Notes: generated from the letters alone by a model not told the origin. 64,000 bases of DNA from Pseudomonadota bacterium (GCA_018668255.1 JABISZ010000038.1:117063-181062); one strand, 5' to 3'; positions 37,145 through 46,848 are shown, counted from the first letter of the stretch. Numbers and translations: made by a program.

Positions 37145-38377
37145 ATGACAAGGGAAGATACTTCAATTCAAGTAGACTTATCCGACGACCTAAGTTTTTC
37201 TAATGGTTTTCCGCATGACGTTTTCTCTTGGCTCCGTATACATGAACCTGTCTACTGGCATGAGCCCACTAGTGTGACTCCTGACGGAGAGGGCTTTTGG
37301 GTAGTGAGTCGCTATGAGCAGGTTAATGAAATTATTCGTAATCCGGTATTATTTTCGTCGGATAAGGGTGGCGACCGTACGGGCGGCGGCACTGCCATTA
37401 AAGACGAAAAAACGGCAGGAAAGCTGCTTAATCAAACTGATGGGTCCCAACATAAGCGTTTGCGGGCGCTTGTACAGAAAGGCTTCACCGTGACGGCCAT
37501 TAATAAATTAGAGGGAGATCTCAGAGTCAAGGCAAAACATTTATTTTCCCAATTGAAGTGTGGGGAGAGAGTAGATTTCGCTCGAGCCCTCGCACCTGAG
37601 CTTCCGTCACATGCTATCTGCACAGTACTCGGCGTGCCTAAGAGCGACCGGCTAGATCTTTGTACTTGGATAGATCAAGGGATAGAGGCTGAGTCTAGTT
37701 CTGTTATAGCCGTTGAGTACCTCAAGAAGGTACGCGAATATGCTAAGAGCTTGATAGCTCAGAAAAAAGAAAACCCCGAAGAGGATATTTTTTCTAAGAT
37801 CATACATGCCAAATTTGAAGAGGATGGATCAAGCCTTTCTGATTATGAACTAGGATCTTTTTTCGCTCTTTTGTTTCCTGCGGGTGCGGAGACAACTACA
37901 AGATCTATAAGTGGCGGTATGCTCGCGTTGCTAGAAAATCCTAATCAGCTGGAGCAGCTTAGAGGAAAACCCGAATTGATGAAAACAGCGATAGAAGAGA
38001 TAGTGAGATGGACTACGCCATCTGTTTATAAGCGCCGGACTGCGACGACAGATACTGAGCTCGGCGGGAAAAAAATTTTTATGGGGCAAAAAGTTACATT
38101 ATGGGAAATGTCAGCGAATAGAGACGAAGCTATGTTTTCTCATCCTTTTCATTTTGATGTCACTAGAGATCCTAATAAGCACTTGGGGTTTGGAGTGGGT
38201 GTGCATTTTTGTTTAGGTGCTTCGTTGGCAAGGTTAGAGTTAAAGGTTTTTTTTGAGGAGTTCTTGAAAAGCAACTTACGCGTCGAGTTAGACCAGCCTG
38301 TGACTTGGGTTCCAAATAATCGTTTAGTTGGGATTAAGAATATGTTTGTACGCATTACGGAAAGAACAAATAGCTAA
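37145..38377 (+). CDS. Cytochrome P450
   Basis: A soluble bacterial P450 of 410 residues. The oxygen-binding I-helix is AGAETTTR (246-253), the ExxR pair is Glu285-Arg288, and the heme-thiolate loop is GFGVGVHFCLGASLAR with Cys356. These and the overall sequence resemble the CYP125/CYP142/CYP124 steroid and terpenoid group, but a family number cannot be fixed by eye. ATG 37145 removes a 12-residue overlap with the preceding gene. No ferredoxin or ferredoxin reductase gene is adjacent. Confidence 0.94.
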   Translation: MTREDTSIQVDLSDDLSFSNGFPHDVFSWLRIHEPVYWHEPTSVTPDGEGFWVVSRYEQVNEIIRNPVLFSSDKGGDRTGGGTAIKDEKTAGKLLNQTDGSQHKRLRALVQKGFTVTAINKLEGDLRVKAKHLFSQLKCGERVDFARALAPELPSHAICTVLGVPKSDRLDLCTWIDQGIEAESSSVIAVEYLKKVREYAKSLIAQKKENPEEDIFSKIIHAKFEEDGSSLSDYELGSFFALLFPAGAETTTRSISGGMLALLENPNQLEQLRGKPELMKTAIEEIVRWTTPSVYKRRTATTDTELGGKKIFMGQKVTLWEMSANRDEAMFSHPFHFDVTRDPNKHLGFGVGVHFCLGASLARLELKVFFEEFLKSNLRVELDQPVTWVPNNRLVGIKNMFVRITERTNS

Positions 38378-38378
38378 A

Positions 38379-38834
38379 CTATGGCTGCAGCAATAAGGCG
38401 CTGGACAGGACAAATAAAATGGAAGCATTTACTATAAACGTCAATCTTCCTCGGAGTTGTAGGTGCCAGGTTGGTAGATAATGATTCCGTCCCACTATAC
38501 GATCAAAAAAATATTGCAATGTAAAGGCTATAAATAGAGAAAATAAAACTAATCTAGTCCCGTTGAAAAGAAGAGCTCCCCACCCGACTAGTGATGGGGT
38601 GAGTGAAATAAGAAGTATTTTAGTGTCATCAGCTTTTTTTGGGTCATTCATAGTAACCCCCCAGTTAATGCCACCTAGAAAGCTCAGAATTACTGCAGAA
38701 TACGAAATAAAAGCAAATAAAAGCGAGGGCTCTGAATTTAAGCTGCATCCTACTGCTAAAGCTATAAATGGTAGTGCTCCGGCGTAACCTAAGCATTCGA
38801 CTAGGCGTCTTCTTTTGAGATTTGCTGACATCAT
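38379..38834 (-). CDS. DUF3429 membrane protein
   Basis: A 151-residue integral membrane protein with four or five hydrophobic segments (for example GYAGALPFIALAV, LLFAFISYSAVILSFLGGINWGV and LVLFSLFIAFTLQYFFD). The FLGGINWG motif is typical of DUF3429 proteins, which have no assigned function. It lies one base from the P450 end on the opposite strand and four bases from the LLM gene start is not reached, so it is probably the downstream partner on this strand of an unrelated transcript. Confidence 0.75.
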   Translation of the reverse strand: MMSANLKRRRLVECLGYAGALPFIALAVGCSLNSEPSLLFAFISYSAVILSFLGGINWGVTMNDPKKADDTKILLISLTPSLVGWGALLFNGTRLVLFSLFIAFTLQYFFDRIVGRNHYLPTWHLQLRGRLTFIVNASILFVLSSALLLQP

Positions 38835-38837
38835 CTT

Positions 38838-39656
38838 TTACGACTCTAATAACAAACGTTCTCTTAAGGACGCAATCGAATCAAGCTCAGCTAATAGGTC
38901 ATCTTTATCAGCATTTGATATAAAGTATACAAAGTGCTGATACCCCTGCAGGATTGCTGATCTTACTTCCTCTAGGTCCAACGGCGCTCCCATCATAACG
39001 AGCGTGATTTCACTGACTGGTCTGCCAATTTTTTGGCATGCTATTTTTAGTGCTTTTACGGGGTCACCTTTGAATAATTCTCTGCGATTTAACCACCCAT
39101 CGGCGTAGGCAGCTACTCTGTCTGGCACGTATTTCGAATTAGAGCCTATCCAGACAGGCGTGTTAAATATCTGAACTTTATCCTCTCCGAACTTTTGCGC
39201 AGTATTAATGGCTGCCCAGTGTTCTCTCATTAGTCGTGTACGTTCCCTCACGATGTCCCATCGTCGCTGGAATTCGGAGCCATGATTTTCCATCGCTTCC
39301 GCGACAAAGCCTCCGGCTACACCTATAATACAACGATGGTTGCTGATCCTTTCTAGAGAGGCAATAGCCTTAGCAGTTATCTCAGGGTCTCTCTGTGTTA
39401 GGAGACAAACGCTCGTACCTAGCTTAATTTTTTTCGTAACGGCTGCACACGAAGCGAGAGTGATGAAAGGATCGTAAAATTTCGCTAGTTTTTCGAAGCC
39501 GTCAAATTTCCTGCGAGTGCGGGACCTATCGAGAGGGACATGACTATTCTCGGGAAGGAAAAATCCCTCAAAGTTCCTCTCTTCTGCCTCAGCTGCAACC
39601 TTTTGGGGAGGGAATATACTGTTATGGTTGGTAAGACATATCGAAAAATCAGCCAT
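38838..39656 (-). CDS. LLM-class flavin-dependent oxidoreductase
   Basis: A luciferase-like TIM barrel of 272 residues. The start FSICLTNHNSIFPPQKVAAEAEERNFEGFFLPENSH, the KIKLGTSVCLLTQRDPEITAKAIASLERIS segment and GVAGGFVAEAMENHG are typical of LLM enzymes of the F420-dependent TIGR03619 kind. Such proteins use FMN or F420; gammaproteobacteria often lack F420, and nothing in this window makes it. AGGAATAG lies upstream. It runs with DUF3429 on the minus strand. Confidence 0.8.
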   Translation of the reverse strand: MADFSICLTNHNSIFPPQKVAAEAEERNFEGFFLPENSHVPLDRSRTRRKFDGFEKLAKFYDPFITLASCAAVTKKIKLGTSVCLLTQRDPEITAKAIASLERISNHRCIIGVAGGFVAEAMENHGSEFQRRWDIVRERTRLMREHWAAINTAQKFGEDKVQIFNTPVWIGSNSKYVPDRVAAYADGWLNRRELFKGDPVKALKIACQKIGRPVSEITLVMMGAPLDLEEVRSAILQGYQHFVYFISNADKDDLLAELDSIASLRERLLLES

Positions 39657-39700
39657 TACATGACTATTCCTATTGAAAGGTAGTTTTGATCGGCGTCCAG

Positions 39701-40828
39701 CTAATCAAAAGTAATTAACTGCCGGATAGTATCCCCTGAAGCTAGTTTATCAAATCCTTCATTGACTTGGTCAAGAGTGATTTTTTCGCTCATCAACGAA
39801 TCAACAGGGAGTAATCCAGACTCAAACAACTCAATATAGCGAGGGATATCACGTTTAGGTACACAACTTCCAAGGTAGCTTCCTTTTATCGTTCGCTCTT
39901 CAGCCACAAGGTTCAGATGCTGGATTGAAAAATGACTCTTCGGATCAGAGAGTCCACTAGAGCAAGTTGTTCCGCCACGCTTCGTCAAGTTATACGCGAG
40001 CTGCATGGCTTTTTCGGAGCCCACACACTCAAAGGCATAGTCGCCGCCTCCGTTGGTTACTTTTTTCACTTTATCGACTATGTCGAGATCGTCCGCTTTA
40101 AACACGAAGTCACAACCGAGTTTCTTAGCAAGCTCGAGTTTCGAGTCTAATAGGTCGATACCGATTGTTTTTCTAGCACCAGAGGCAATGGCGCCGAGCA
40201 AAGCTGCAAGTCCTGTTCCTCCTAGCCCAACTACTATTGCACTAGCTCCCATTTCCATTCTTGCCGTATTCACAACGGCGCCGACACCTGTGATAACTGC
40301 GCAACCGAATAAAGCTGCCTGATCGAGCGGGAGATCTTTATGCACTTTGACAAGAGAACACTGAGAGACAACAGCATATTCTGCAAAGCATGAAACACCT
40401 ACATGGTGGGTTACATTATCTCCATTCAAGCTGATTCTCTGTCCACCACCTAACAAAGTACCCGCAACGTTGGCTTTAGCTCCAGGTTCGCAAAGTGCAG
40501 GCCGCCCTTCACCGCAAGGAACACAAGTGCCACAACTGGGTACGAATACGAAGACCACATGGTCTCCCGGTGTCAATTCAGTTACGCCTGATCCGACCTC
40601 TTCGACTATGCCTGCGGCTTCATGGCCTATCACCATTGGAAGTGGGCGTGGCCTAGATCCATTCAAAACAGAAAGGTCAGAGTGGCATAAGCCAGCCGCG
40701 ACTACCTTCACTAGGACTTCGCCGTCTCCAGGAGGTGCCAAGTCAATCTCTTCGACTCGAATAGGTTTGGATTGGCCGTAAGGGGCTGGTGCACCAATGG
40801 TATGCAAAACTGCGGCACGACATTTCAT
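39701..40828 (-). CDS. Zinc-dependent alcohol dehydrogenase
   Basis: Medium-chain dehydrogenase of 375 residues. Catalytic zinc ligands are in GLCHSDLSV and GHEAAGIVEEVG, and the structural zinc site is CGTCVPCGEGRPALC. The NAD-binding motif is VVGLGGTGLAALLG with an acidic residue (GIDLLDS) favouring NAD. Length and structural-zinc spacing place it in the class III/aryl-alcohol dehydrogenase group. In this region it could oxidise an alcohol from the BVMO/P450 steps, but this is only inference. Confidence 0.87.
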   Translation of the reverse strand: MKCRAAVLHTIGAPAPYGQSKPIRVEEIDLAPPGDGEVLVKVVAAGLCHSDLSVLNGSRPRPLPMVIGHEAAGIVEEVGSGVTELTPGDHVVFVFVPSCGTCVPCGEGRPALCEPGAKANVAGTLLGGGQRISLNGDNVTHHVGVSCFAEYAVVSQCSLVKVHKDLPLDQAALFGCAVITGVGAVVNTARMEMGASAIVVGLGGTGLAALLGAIASGARKTIGIDLLDSKLELAKKLGCDFVFKADDLDIVDKVKKVTNGGGDYAFECVGSEKAMQLAYNLTKRGGTTCSSGLSDPKSHFSIQHLNLVAEERTIKGSYLGSCVPKRDIPRYIELFESGLLPVDSLMSEKITLDQVNEGFDKLASGDTIRQLITFD

Positions 40829-40864
40829 TTAAATTTCCAATTAGATTTCTTGATTAAACAGATA

Positions 40865-41758
40865 TTAAGTTTTCGATGCTTCAAAGATGCTTTCAACAGA
40901 TTGTTGTATTAACTGGTTGAACTCTTGTTCTCCTTGTTGAGCATAAAGACCTTCCGTGAGTGCACGATTGAAACTAGCAATTACACCAAAGTTATTACTT
41001 AACCTTTTATTCGCTTCCTCTCGGGGATAGCCTCCTGATAGGGCGACCACTCTTACTACATTACTATGTTTCGTTAGTTCGCTATAAAAGTTATCCTCTT
41101 CTGGGAGCGTCAGTTTCAGCATTACATGCTGTTCCGCACTTAGCGCATCGAGCTCACGTAAAATTTCAGTTTTTAGAATAATTTCTATATTACTTTTTGA
41201 AGATGAAGTTATATCAACTTCGGGCTCGATAATCGGGACAAGACCTGCGGCAATTATTTGTTTGGCAACTTCAAATTGCTGTGCGACCACTTGTTTTATG
41301 GCATCTGCGGCATCAGTTTTAATTAGTGATCTCATTTTAGTACCAAAGATCCCTTTAGATTTCGCTTTTGTTAAAAGGATGTCGAGATTTGGCATAGGTT
41401 TCATTTTTTGGGAGCCATTGATTTCATCCGCGAGTCCTTGATCAATCTTTAGTATGGGAATAACATTTTTTTCTTCCCAAAGATATTCAGCAGTAGTTTT
41501 ATTCCCAATATCCCTATCCATCGTATTTTCGAACAGAATGGCCGCCAGAATGTGTTTGCCAGAAAAAGCAGGTGATCTTATAATTCGAGAACGCATTTTG
41601 TGAACGGTAGCGAACATTTCTTGTTCGCCAGACCAACTATCATCTGATATCCCGTATATTTTTAGTGTTTTGGGTGTGCTGCCGCCGCTTTGATCAAGAG
41701 CTGCAATAAACCCATTTTGCGTTTTTATCTTTTCAAGTTGTTGTTCGAATATGCTCAC
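40865..41758 (-). CDS. Fructose-bisphosphate aldolase class I
   Basis: A class I (Schiff-base) aldolase of 297 residues, starting GFIAALDQSGGSTPKTL and containing MRSRIIRSPAF, FGTKMRSLI, PIIEPEVDI and the Schiff-base lysine in MLKLTLPEED. It cleaves fructose 1,6-bisphosphate. In many bacteria fda lies next to pgk; here it is separated from tkt-gap-pgk by eight kilobases of other genes. The short class I type is widespread in proteobacteria. Confidence 0.92.
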   Translation of the reverse strand: MSIFEQQLEKIKTQNGFIAALDQSGGSTPKTLKIYGISDDSWSGEQEMFATVHKMRSRIIRSPAFSGKHILAAILFENTMDRDIGNKTTAEYLWEEKNVIPILKIDQGLADEINGSQKMKPMPNLDILLTKAKSKGIFGTKMRSLIKTDAADAIKQVVAQQFEVAKQIIAAGLVPIIEPEVDITSSSKSNIEIILKTEILRELDALSAEQHVMLKLTLPEEDNFYSELTKHSNVVRVVALSGGYPREEANKRLSNNFGVIASFNRALTEGLYAQQGEQEFNQLIQQSVESIFEASKT

Positions 41759-42153
41759 AGTATTCCTCTGGTTTTCAATAATAGTTACTTAAGGCCATGG
41801 TCATTCTATATTAAATTAAAATTAATTCCTTTAGATAGAGACAGACAGCAGTGTTTTCAGTAAGACGGTATGCGGATATCGATGAGTTATTCAATTGGAA
41901 GAAGTAGTTTCATATCGAGCATGGCTAGTAAAAGGCAAAGACTCTGCAGATATGCGTTTTAGGGATTTTTAGGAATTGTAGCTAAACCTCTAAAGTCTCC
42001 TTAAAAGCTATCGAATTTTTTGCTGCTGAAAAGAGAAAAATTGCCGGCGAATATGGAAAAATCGCCCAGATAGCATGGGTTAGCTAGTAATAGGCTAAAT
42101 CAGTGTGATCCTGAAATGTGGTAAACTAATTTTTTAGTTTTTTCGAGTTTGAC
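41759..42153. other. Intergenic region between the class I aldolase and ZIP transporter
   Basis: No convincing gene is visible on either strand. The only frame on the plus strand that could be read is about 30 codons, without a ribosome site. The region is AT-rich and carries the divergent promoters. GAAATGTG at 42113 resembles half of a Zur box, but the other half is not there. Confidence 0.5.
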
Positions 42154-42933
42154 GTGGAAAGTACATTAACTTGGGTTCTGTTTTTTTGCTTTAGTGGCGC
42201 GGTGCTTAGTGTTTCGGCTGCTGGCACTTACTTACTTCTCCCGCAGAAAATTCGCGATAGATCGCTCGATTATCTGCTTTGCTTCGCTATCGGGATGCTC
42301 TTAGGCGCAGGCTTTCTTCATCTGCTACCTGAAGCTATAGAACAAGTCGAAGGTGGTACAGAAGGCATTATGCGTGCTGCCCTTACGGCAATTTTGGCTT
42401 TTTTTCTGTTAGAGAAAGGTTTGATATGGAGACATCACCACCACCATCCTGAAGGGCAACAGTGCTTGACACCGGAAGTGGACAACGGCGATCGGCATGC
42501 CGGAACACTTATTTTGATAGGTGATTCAGTGCATAATTTTCTCGACGGAGTTCTTATTGCGTCGGCATTCCTTGCCGATTTTTCTCTAGGTGTCGTCACG
42601 GCTTTAGCGGTTATCGCCCATGAGATCCCACAGGAGCTTGGCGACTTTGCTATTTTGATAAGAAGTGGCTACTCGAGAAAGCGTGCTCTTATTCTAAATC
42701 TGCTTAGTTCATCTGCCATGGTTGTGGGCGCGAGTCTAGCTTGGTATTGGCTCGGCGAATTTACTGAGTATATCCCTTACTTGCTTACTTTCACCGCGGC
42801 CAGCTTCATCTATGTGGCGGTGTCAGATTTAATGCCGGCTCTTAACGCCAAAGTAGGGTTGCGTGCGACTACGGTACAGGTGCTATTGATTGGTCTTGGC
42901 CTGGCATTTAATAGTATGGTTCATCTCCACTAG
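42154..42933 (+). CDS. ZIP-family divalent metal transporter
   Basis: Inner-membrane transporter of 259 residues with eight hydrophobic segments. The metal-binding helices carry HNFLDGVLIA and HEIPQELGDFA, and the variable loop has the run RHHHHHPEG typical for ZIP proteins. These take up zinc or iron. The start is GTG at 42154; no ATG is near. It is convergent with the AmpG-like gene. Confidence 0.92.
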   Translation: MESTLTWVLFFCFSGAVLSVSAAGTYLLLPQKIRDRSLDYLLCFAIGMLLGAGFLHLLPEAIEQVEGGTEGIMRAALTAILAFFLLEKGLIWRHHHHHPEGQQCLTPEVDNGDRHAGTLILIGDSVHNFLDGVLIASAFLADFSLGVVTALAVIAHEIPQELGDFAILIRSGYSRKRALILNLLSSSAMVVGASLAWYWLGEFTEYIPYLLTFTAASFIYVAVSDLMPALNAKVGLRATTVQVLLIGLGLAFNSMVHLH

Positions 42934-42950
42934 ATAGGGACCCCCTGAGA

Positions 42951-44261
42951 CTAACATATAGCTTTTTCGTCGTGAGTTTTACCCTGGGAATTATTTTTTT
43001 TCTGGCGATAAAAATAAAGAGTAATACAGATTGCAGGGATCCCCATTCCTGAGGCATATAGAAAAAAAACAAAATAACCGACGCTATCGACGACAAATCC
43101 AGACATTCCAGCAATAATTTTTGCTGGGACAGTAGCAACTAAAAAAAGAAGCGCATACTGAGTCGCCGTAAATTTTTCATGGGTTAGTGATGATAAATAT
43201 GCAACGAGAGCTGTGGCGGCTAATCCTTGTGCTAGATTGTCGCAAGCGATAACTGCAGCGAGTACGTTGACATTTGCGCCCACCAGCGAAAGGAAGGCAA
43301 ATGCAAGATTGCTGGAAGCTACAAAAATGGCTCCCAATAGTAAACCAGCCATTATTCCGTAACGGAAGAGAATAATACCGCCCAAAAAGCCACCAATTAT
43401 CGTCACTGCTATGCCAAAAGTATTGGTAACGATCGCGATCTCGTCTTTAGTAAAGCCTATCTCTTGGTAGAATGGCATGGCCATTGTTCCCATGATTATG
43501 TCACTAAATTTATAAGTCATAATCAGTAATATAATCAGCACAAGATGCTTCTTGTAACGAGAAGCTAGATCTATGAAAGGTTCAAGATAAGCTTCCTGAA
43601 ACCACGCTTTCGGGGTTTCGAGAATATCTTTTTGATTTCTGGGGAAGCTTTTCGGTTCGGGAATTAAATAAATAGTGGGTACTACTAGCAATCCCATAAA
43701 GATAGATATTGCAAGGTAAGCTGACGACCAACCGAGTGCACCGGCGATGAAAAAAGTAACTACTTGCGAAATCAAAAATGCGATTCGATAACCTCCTATA
43801 TACATCGCAGCTCCATTGCCTTGGTCCGAATCTTCAAGTAGCTCAATGCGCATTGCATCGATACAGATGTCTTGTGTGGCAGAAGTGAAACCTACTGCTA
43901 AAGCAAATATGACTAGCCAGCGCAATGACTCGGCAGGGTCGGAGAGACCTAGACCAAGTAAGGACATCGCAATTAGAAGCTGGCTAAATACTAACCAACT
44001 TCTTCGTTGACCTAGCCAGCTACCCAAGATGGGTAATTTAAGTCGATCGATGAATGGAGCCCAGACCGCTTTAAAAGAGTAGGTTAGAGTTACAAATGAG
44101 ATGAGTCCGATTGCGCCGCGCTGGATTTTTGATTCTGATAACCAGAAATTCAGAGGATCGATCAGCATCCCAAACGGTAAGCCAGAGGCAAAGCCTAAGA
44201 AGAGAACGCAAAGCATCCTTTTCTGGAAATATGTGCTAAGCGTCTCTCTCCAGTTTTTCAA
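42951..44261 (-). CDS. AmpG-like muropeptide permease (MFS)
   Basis: A 436-residue major-facilitator protein with twelve probable helices. The opening FLGFASGLPFGMLIDPLNFWLSE, then LTYSFKAVWAPFIDRL and LGQRRSWLVFSQLL match AmpG, which imports anhydro-muropeptides for cell-wall recycling. Some AmpG homologues carry other ligands. It shares a four-base overlap with the amidase upstream, which makes a link between the two possible, for example transport and hydrolysis of one amide, though this is speculative. Confidence 0.82.
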   Translation of the reverse strand: MKNWRETLSTYFQKRMLCVLFLGFASGLPFGMLIDPLNFWLSESKIQRGAIGLISFVTLTYSFKAVWAPFIDRLKLPILGSWLGQRRSWLVFSQLLIAMSLLGLGLSDPAESLRWLVIFALAVGFTSATQDICIDAMRIELLEDSDQGNGAAMYIGGYRIAFLISQVVTFFIAGALGWSSAYLAISIFMGLLVVPTIYLIPEPKSFPRNQKDILETPKAWFQEAYLEPFIDLASRYKKHLVLIILLIMTYKFSDIIMGTMAMPFYQEIGFTKDEIAIVTNTFGIAVTIIGGFLGGIILFRYGIMAGLLLGAIFVASSNLAFAFLSLVGANVNVLAAVIACDNLAQGLAATALVAYLSSLTHEKFTATQYALLFLVATVPAKIIAGMSGFVVDSVGYFVFFLYASGMGIPAICITLYFYRQKKNNSQGKTHDEKAIC

Positions 44262-45787
44262 CGTTTGCTGCCCAGCTTTTCAAAGGCTTGGGCGGCTCGG
44301 AGTACTGTATCATCTTCGCCCATTCTGCCAGTGATCATCATTCCTATCGGGAGTCCGCCGGAAGTTCCGACGGGGATACTCATCGACGGGTGTCCGGTTG
44401 AGTCGAAGGGACAAGTATTGGCGAGCATATCTAACGCGTTTCCTAGAATAGTAGCAGGAGTCGCGTTGGCTGGGGGAATAAGGTGCGCTTTCATAGGCGT
44501 TGTGGGCATTATAATTAAGTCATGCTGCTTAAATACTTCGTCGTAGGCCCCGGTCAAGAGACGCACTAAGTTTTGAGCTTTGGCCGAGTAGTAATTTCCA
44601 TACCGGGCTCTCATAATCTGTCCAAAGAGCAGGACAGTTTTCACTGTAACGGGCATTTTGTCAGCACGCTCTTTTCTAGCATTTTGATAAAACTCAATTG
44701 CATTTGGTGATTTATAGCCGCGTCCAGCAGGACCAAAAGGTCCGTTATCTGAAAAAGTTGATAGTGTACCGTCTAGGATACTTGTCATCATGATAGCACC
44801 GCCCTGCAGGTGCATCGGAATAGAAATATCTTCTACTTGGGCGCCTAGTTGCCTCAACTCTTGTGCAGAGCGTTTGACTTCGTCATCAACATCAGTCTCT
44901 GAACTTGGGGTGCCGAAGCCTTCCTCCACAATCCCTATTTTCAAGTCTTCAATACCTAGGTCAAGATTTTTGGTGAAACTTTGGGATTCCCGACGGATCT
45001 TCTGACGAGGATCGCGTCCATCATCGTAGCCCGCTATAACCTCAAGTAGTAGCGCGCAATCTTCAGTTGAAGCAGCCATCGGGCCAAGATGATCAACACT
45101 TTCTTCTATGCCACCAGCACCGGTATATGGAACCAGACCATAAGTTGGTTTGATTCCATAGCAGCCAGAAAAAGATGCAGGCATTCTGACTGATCCTCCT
45201 TGGTCACTCCCAACTCCCATATCACAATGTCCACCTACAATAAGGGCTGCACAACCGCTGGATGATCCTCCTGTCATATATTTTTCATTGTGAGGGTTAC
45301 GGACAGGACCCGTTGCAGAGGTATGGCTACCTCCAGAGAAGCAGAAATTCTCGCAGACAGCTTTTCCGAGGATCTCACCCCCTTCATCTAGAATTCGTGT
45401 AACGATAGTTGCATCTTCATCAGGGATGAATCCCTCATAAACATCTGAGCCGTTCATCATAGGGACGTCCGCAACGCTGATATTATCCTTAATAACAATC
45501 GTTTTACCTTTCAGCTTTCCCTCACTTGCACCTTTAATAATGCATTTTTGGTACCAAGCGTTATAAGGATTATCTTTCTGAGTGGGGCGTGTGACTTTCC
45601 CGCGCGGATACTTTCGGTCGTTAAGTGGTTGCTTGAAGTTGTTGACAAAATTTACGTCTCTAAGCAGACCTCCCATAAACTCGCTATACATCTGTAGCTC
45701 GTCTTCTTGCATAGTGAAATACAGATCTTTAGCTGCTTTTTGCATTTCTTCTTTTGTTGGTTGATTTACTTCTTGTCTTTTCTTCAT
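44258..45787 (-). CDS. Amidase signature-family hydrolase
   Basis: A 509-residue amidase with the Ser-cisSer-Lys triad visible: the lysine in TIVIKDNISVADVP, the cis-serine in TGGSSSGCAAL and the nucleophile serine in GVGSDQGGSVRMPA. The full signature extends into CYGIKPTYGLVPY. Members hydrolyse amides such as acetamide, indoleacetamide, allophanate or carry out tRNA-Gln transamidation; the substrate here is unknown and gatB is not present. Its end overlaps the AmpG-like gene start. Confidence 0.9.
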   Translation of the reverse strand: MKKRQEVNQPTKEEMQKAAKDLYFTMQEDELQMYSEFMGGLLRDVNFVNNFKQPLNDRKYPRGKVTRPTQKDNPYNAWYQKCIIKGASEGKLKGKTIVIKDNISVADVPMMNGSDVYEGFIPDEDATIVTRILDEGGEILGKAVCENFCFSGGSHTSATGPVRNPHNEKYMTGGSSSGCAALIVGGHCDMGVGSDQGGSVRMPASFSGCYGIKPTYGLVPYTGAGGIEESVDHLGPMAASTEDCALLLEVIAGYDDGRDPRQKIRRESQSFTKNLDLGIEDLKIGIVEEGFGTPSSETDVDDEVKRSAQELRQLGAQVEDISIPMHLQGGAIMMTSILDGTLSTFSDNGPFGPAGRGYKSPNAIEFYQNARKERADKMPVTVKTVLLFGQIMRARYGNYYSAKAQNLVRLLTGAYDEVFKQHDLIIMPTTPMKAHLIPPANATPATILGNALDMLANTCPFDSTGHPSMSIPVGTSGGLPIGMMITGRMGEDDTVLRAAQAFEKLGSKR

Positions 45788-45831
45788 GTCATCCCCTTAA
45801 GCTAATGTAAAAATGATTCGGGCAATGTGGT

Positions 45832-46848
45832 CTAGTGTATTCTAGGACCTTTCCACAGGTCGCGCCGATCGACCGACTTTACGGTAATATTACGGTTTAT
45901 GTTGTCCCGCTTGACCAGCATCGGTATGTCACATCCAGCTGTTCCTAGAGACCACAGATGCTTGAAGAAACTTGGTAGATCAAAAGCTGTGATGCCTGAT
46001 ACTTCTAAAATAATGTCACCTGTGCACAAGCCTTGCTGTGCCGCGGGACCATTATTGTAGAGCCCTACAACTTCAAAATACCTATCAATTTGGGAAACAA
46101 ACATGCCTAGCCAAGGGCGGCTGGGTTTTAAGGTGCGGCCATATAACTTTAGCTCATCGAGTATAGGGGATAGGAGTTCTGTGGGAACAATGAGGTTCCC
46201 CTCTTTATTAATTTCTTCGGTTTTTATTTGATTTAGATAGAGAGAGCCTATGCCACATAGTTGCCCTTGACTATCAATCAGCGCTGCACCCCCCCAGTTA
46301 GGCATCACCGGTGTTGTGTATATTGCATTTCCAATCAGATACTCCCAGTATCCTGCAAACTCTGCTCGTGCAGCAATTTCGACCTTGATCGCTTGTCGGC
46401 TGCCACCTGCAGCTGCCAGGATTGCAGTGTTACCTTTTTCAAAACAATTGGAGTCGCCTAATTCGATGGTGCTAGTGTGCAATTTACCCAGAGCTTGAAC
46501 CAAGCCAAAGCCCGTTTCGTAATCATAGGCTAATGCGTGGCCCTGCACGGTGCTCCCTGAATTTGTGGTAATCCATACCTGTTCTGCCTCAGCAATCAGA
46601 TATCCAATTGTGACGATCAAGCCTGACTCTGATATCACCGCGCCATGGCCTGATCTTTGTGTTCCGAGTATAGCCGCTGTAAAAGCATCCTCTGGTATAT
46701 AAGACGTTAGAGATACAATCGAGTTTAATGTCCCCTCCAAGTCGAAGGTAAAATCTTTTTGTACAGGCTTAAGGTGATCTAGGCTAGACATTTGCGTTTT
46801 CTCAATCATCGTGTTGTGAGGTATTTCATTCTGGTCGATTATAGCCAC
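45832..46848 (-). CDS. HtrA/DegP-like protein lacking the catalytic triad (PDZ domain)
   Basis: A trypsin-fold plus PDZ protein of 338 residues counted from a GTG start. The chymotrypsin-fold segments are clear, but each catalytic position has changed: Tyr83 in VTIGYLIAE where HtrA has His, Gly113 in YDYETGFGL where Asp is expected, and Trp185 in PNWGGAAL where the GNSGGPL serine should be. A PDZ domain follows (about residues 245-320, RPWLGMFV and GPAAQQGLCTGDIILEV). No signal peptide is visible, so it is probably cytosolic. It may be a scaffold or binding protein. ATG 46809 is an alternative start. Confidence 0.82.
   Translation of the reverse strand: MAIIDQNEIPHNTMIEKTQMSSLDHLKPVQKDFTFDLEGTLNSIVSLTSYIPEDAFTAAILGTQRSGHGAVISESGLIVTIGYLIAEAEQVWITTNSGSTVQGHALAYDYETGFGLVQALGKLHTSTIELGDSNCFEKGNTAILAAAGGSRQAIKVEIAARAEFAGYWEYLIGNAIYTTPVMPNWGGAALIDSQGQLCGIGSLYLNQIKTEEINKEGNLIVPTELLSPILDELKLYGRTLKPSRPWLGMFVSQIDRYFEVVGLYNNGPAAQQGLCTGDIILEVSGITAFDLPSFFKHLWSLGTAGCDIPMLVKRDNINRNITVKSVDRRDLWKGPRIH

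Noticed and set aside
42113..42136. Zur-like box before the ZIP transporter
   Set aside because: Only the left half GAAATGT matches; the inverted right half is absent.
44258..45787. Amidase as GatA
   Set aside because: No gatB or gatC nearby and the sequence is that of a general amidase.
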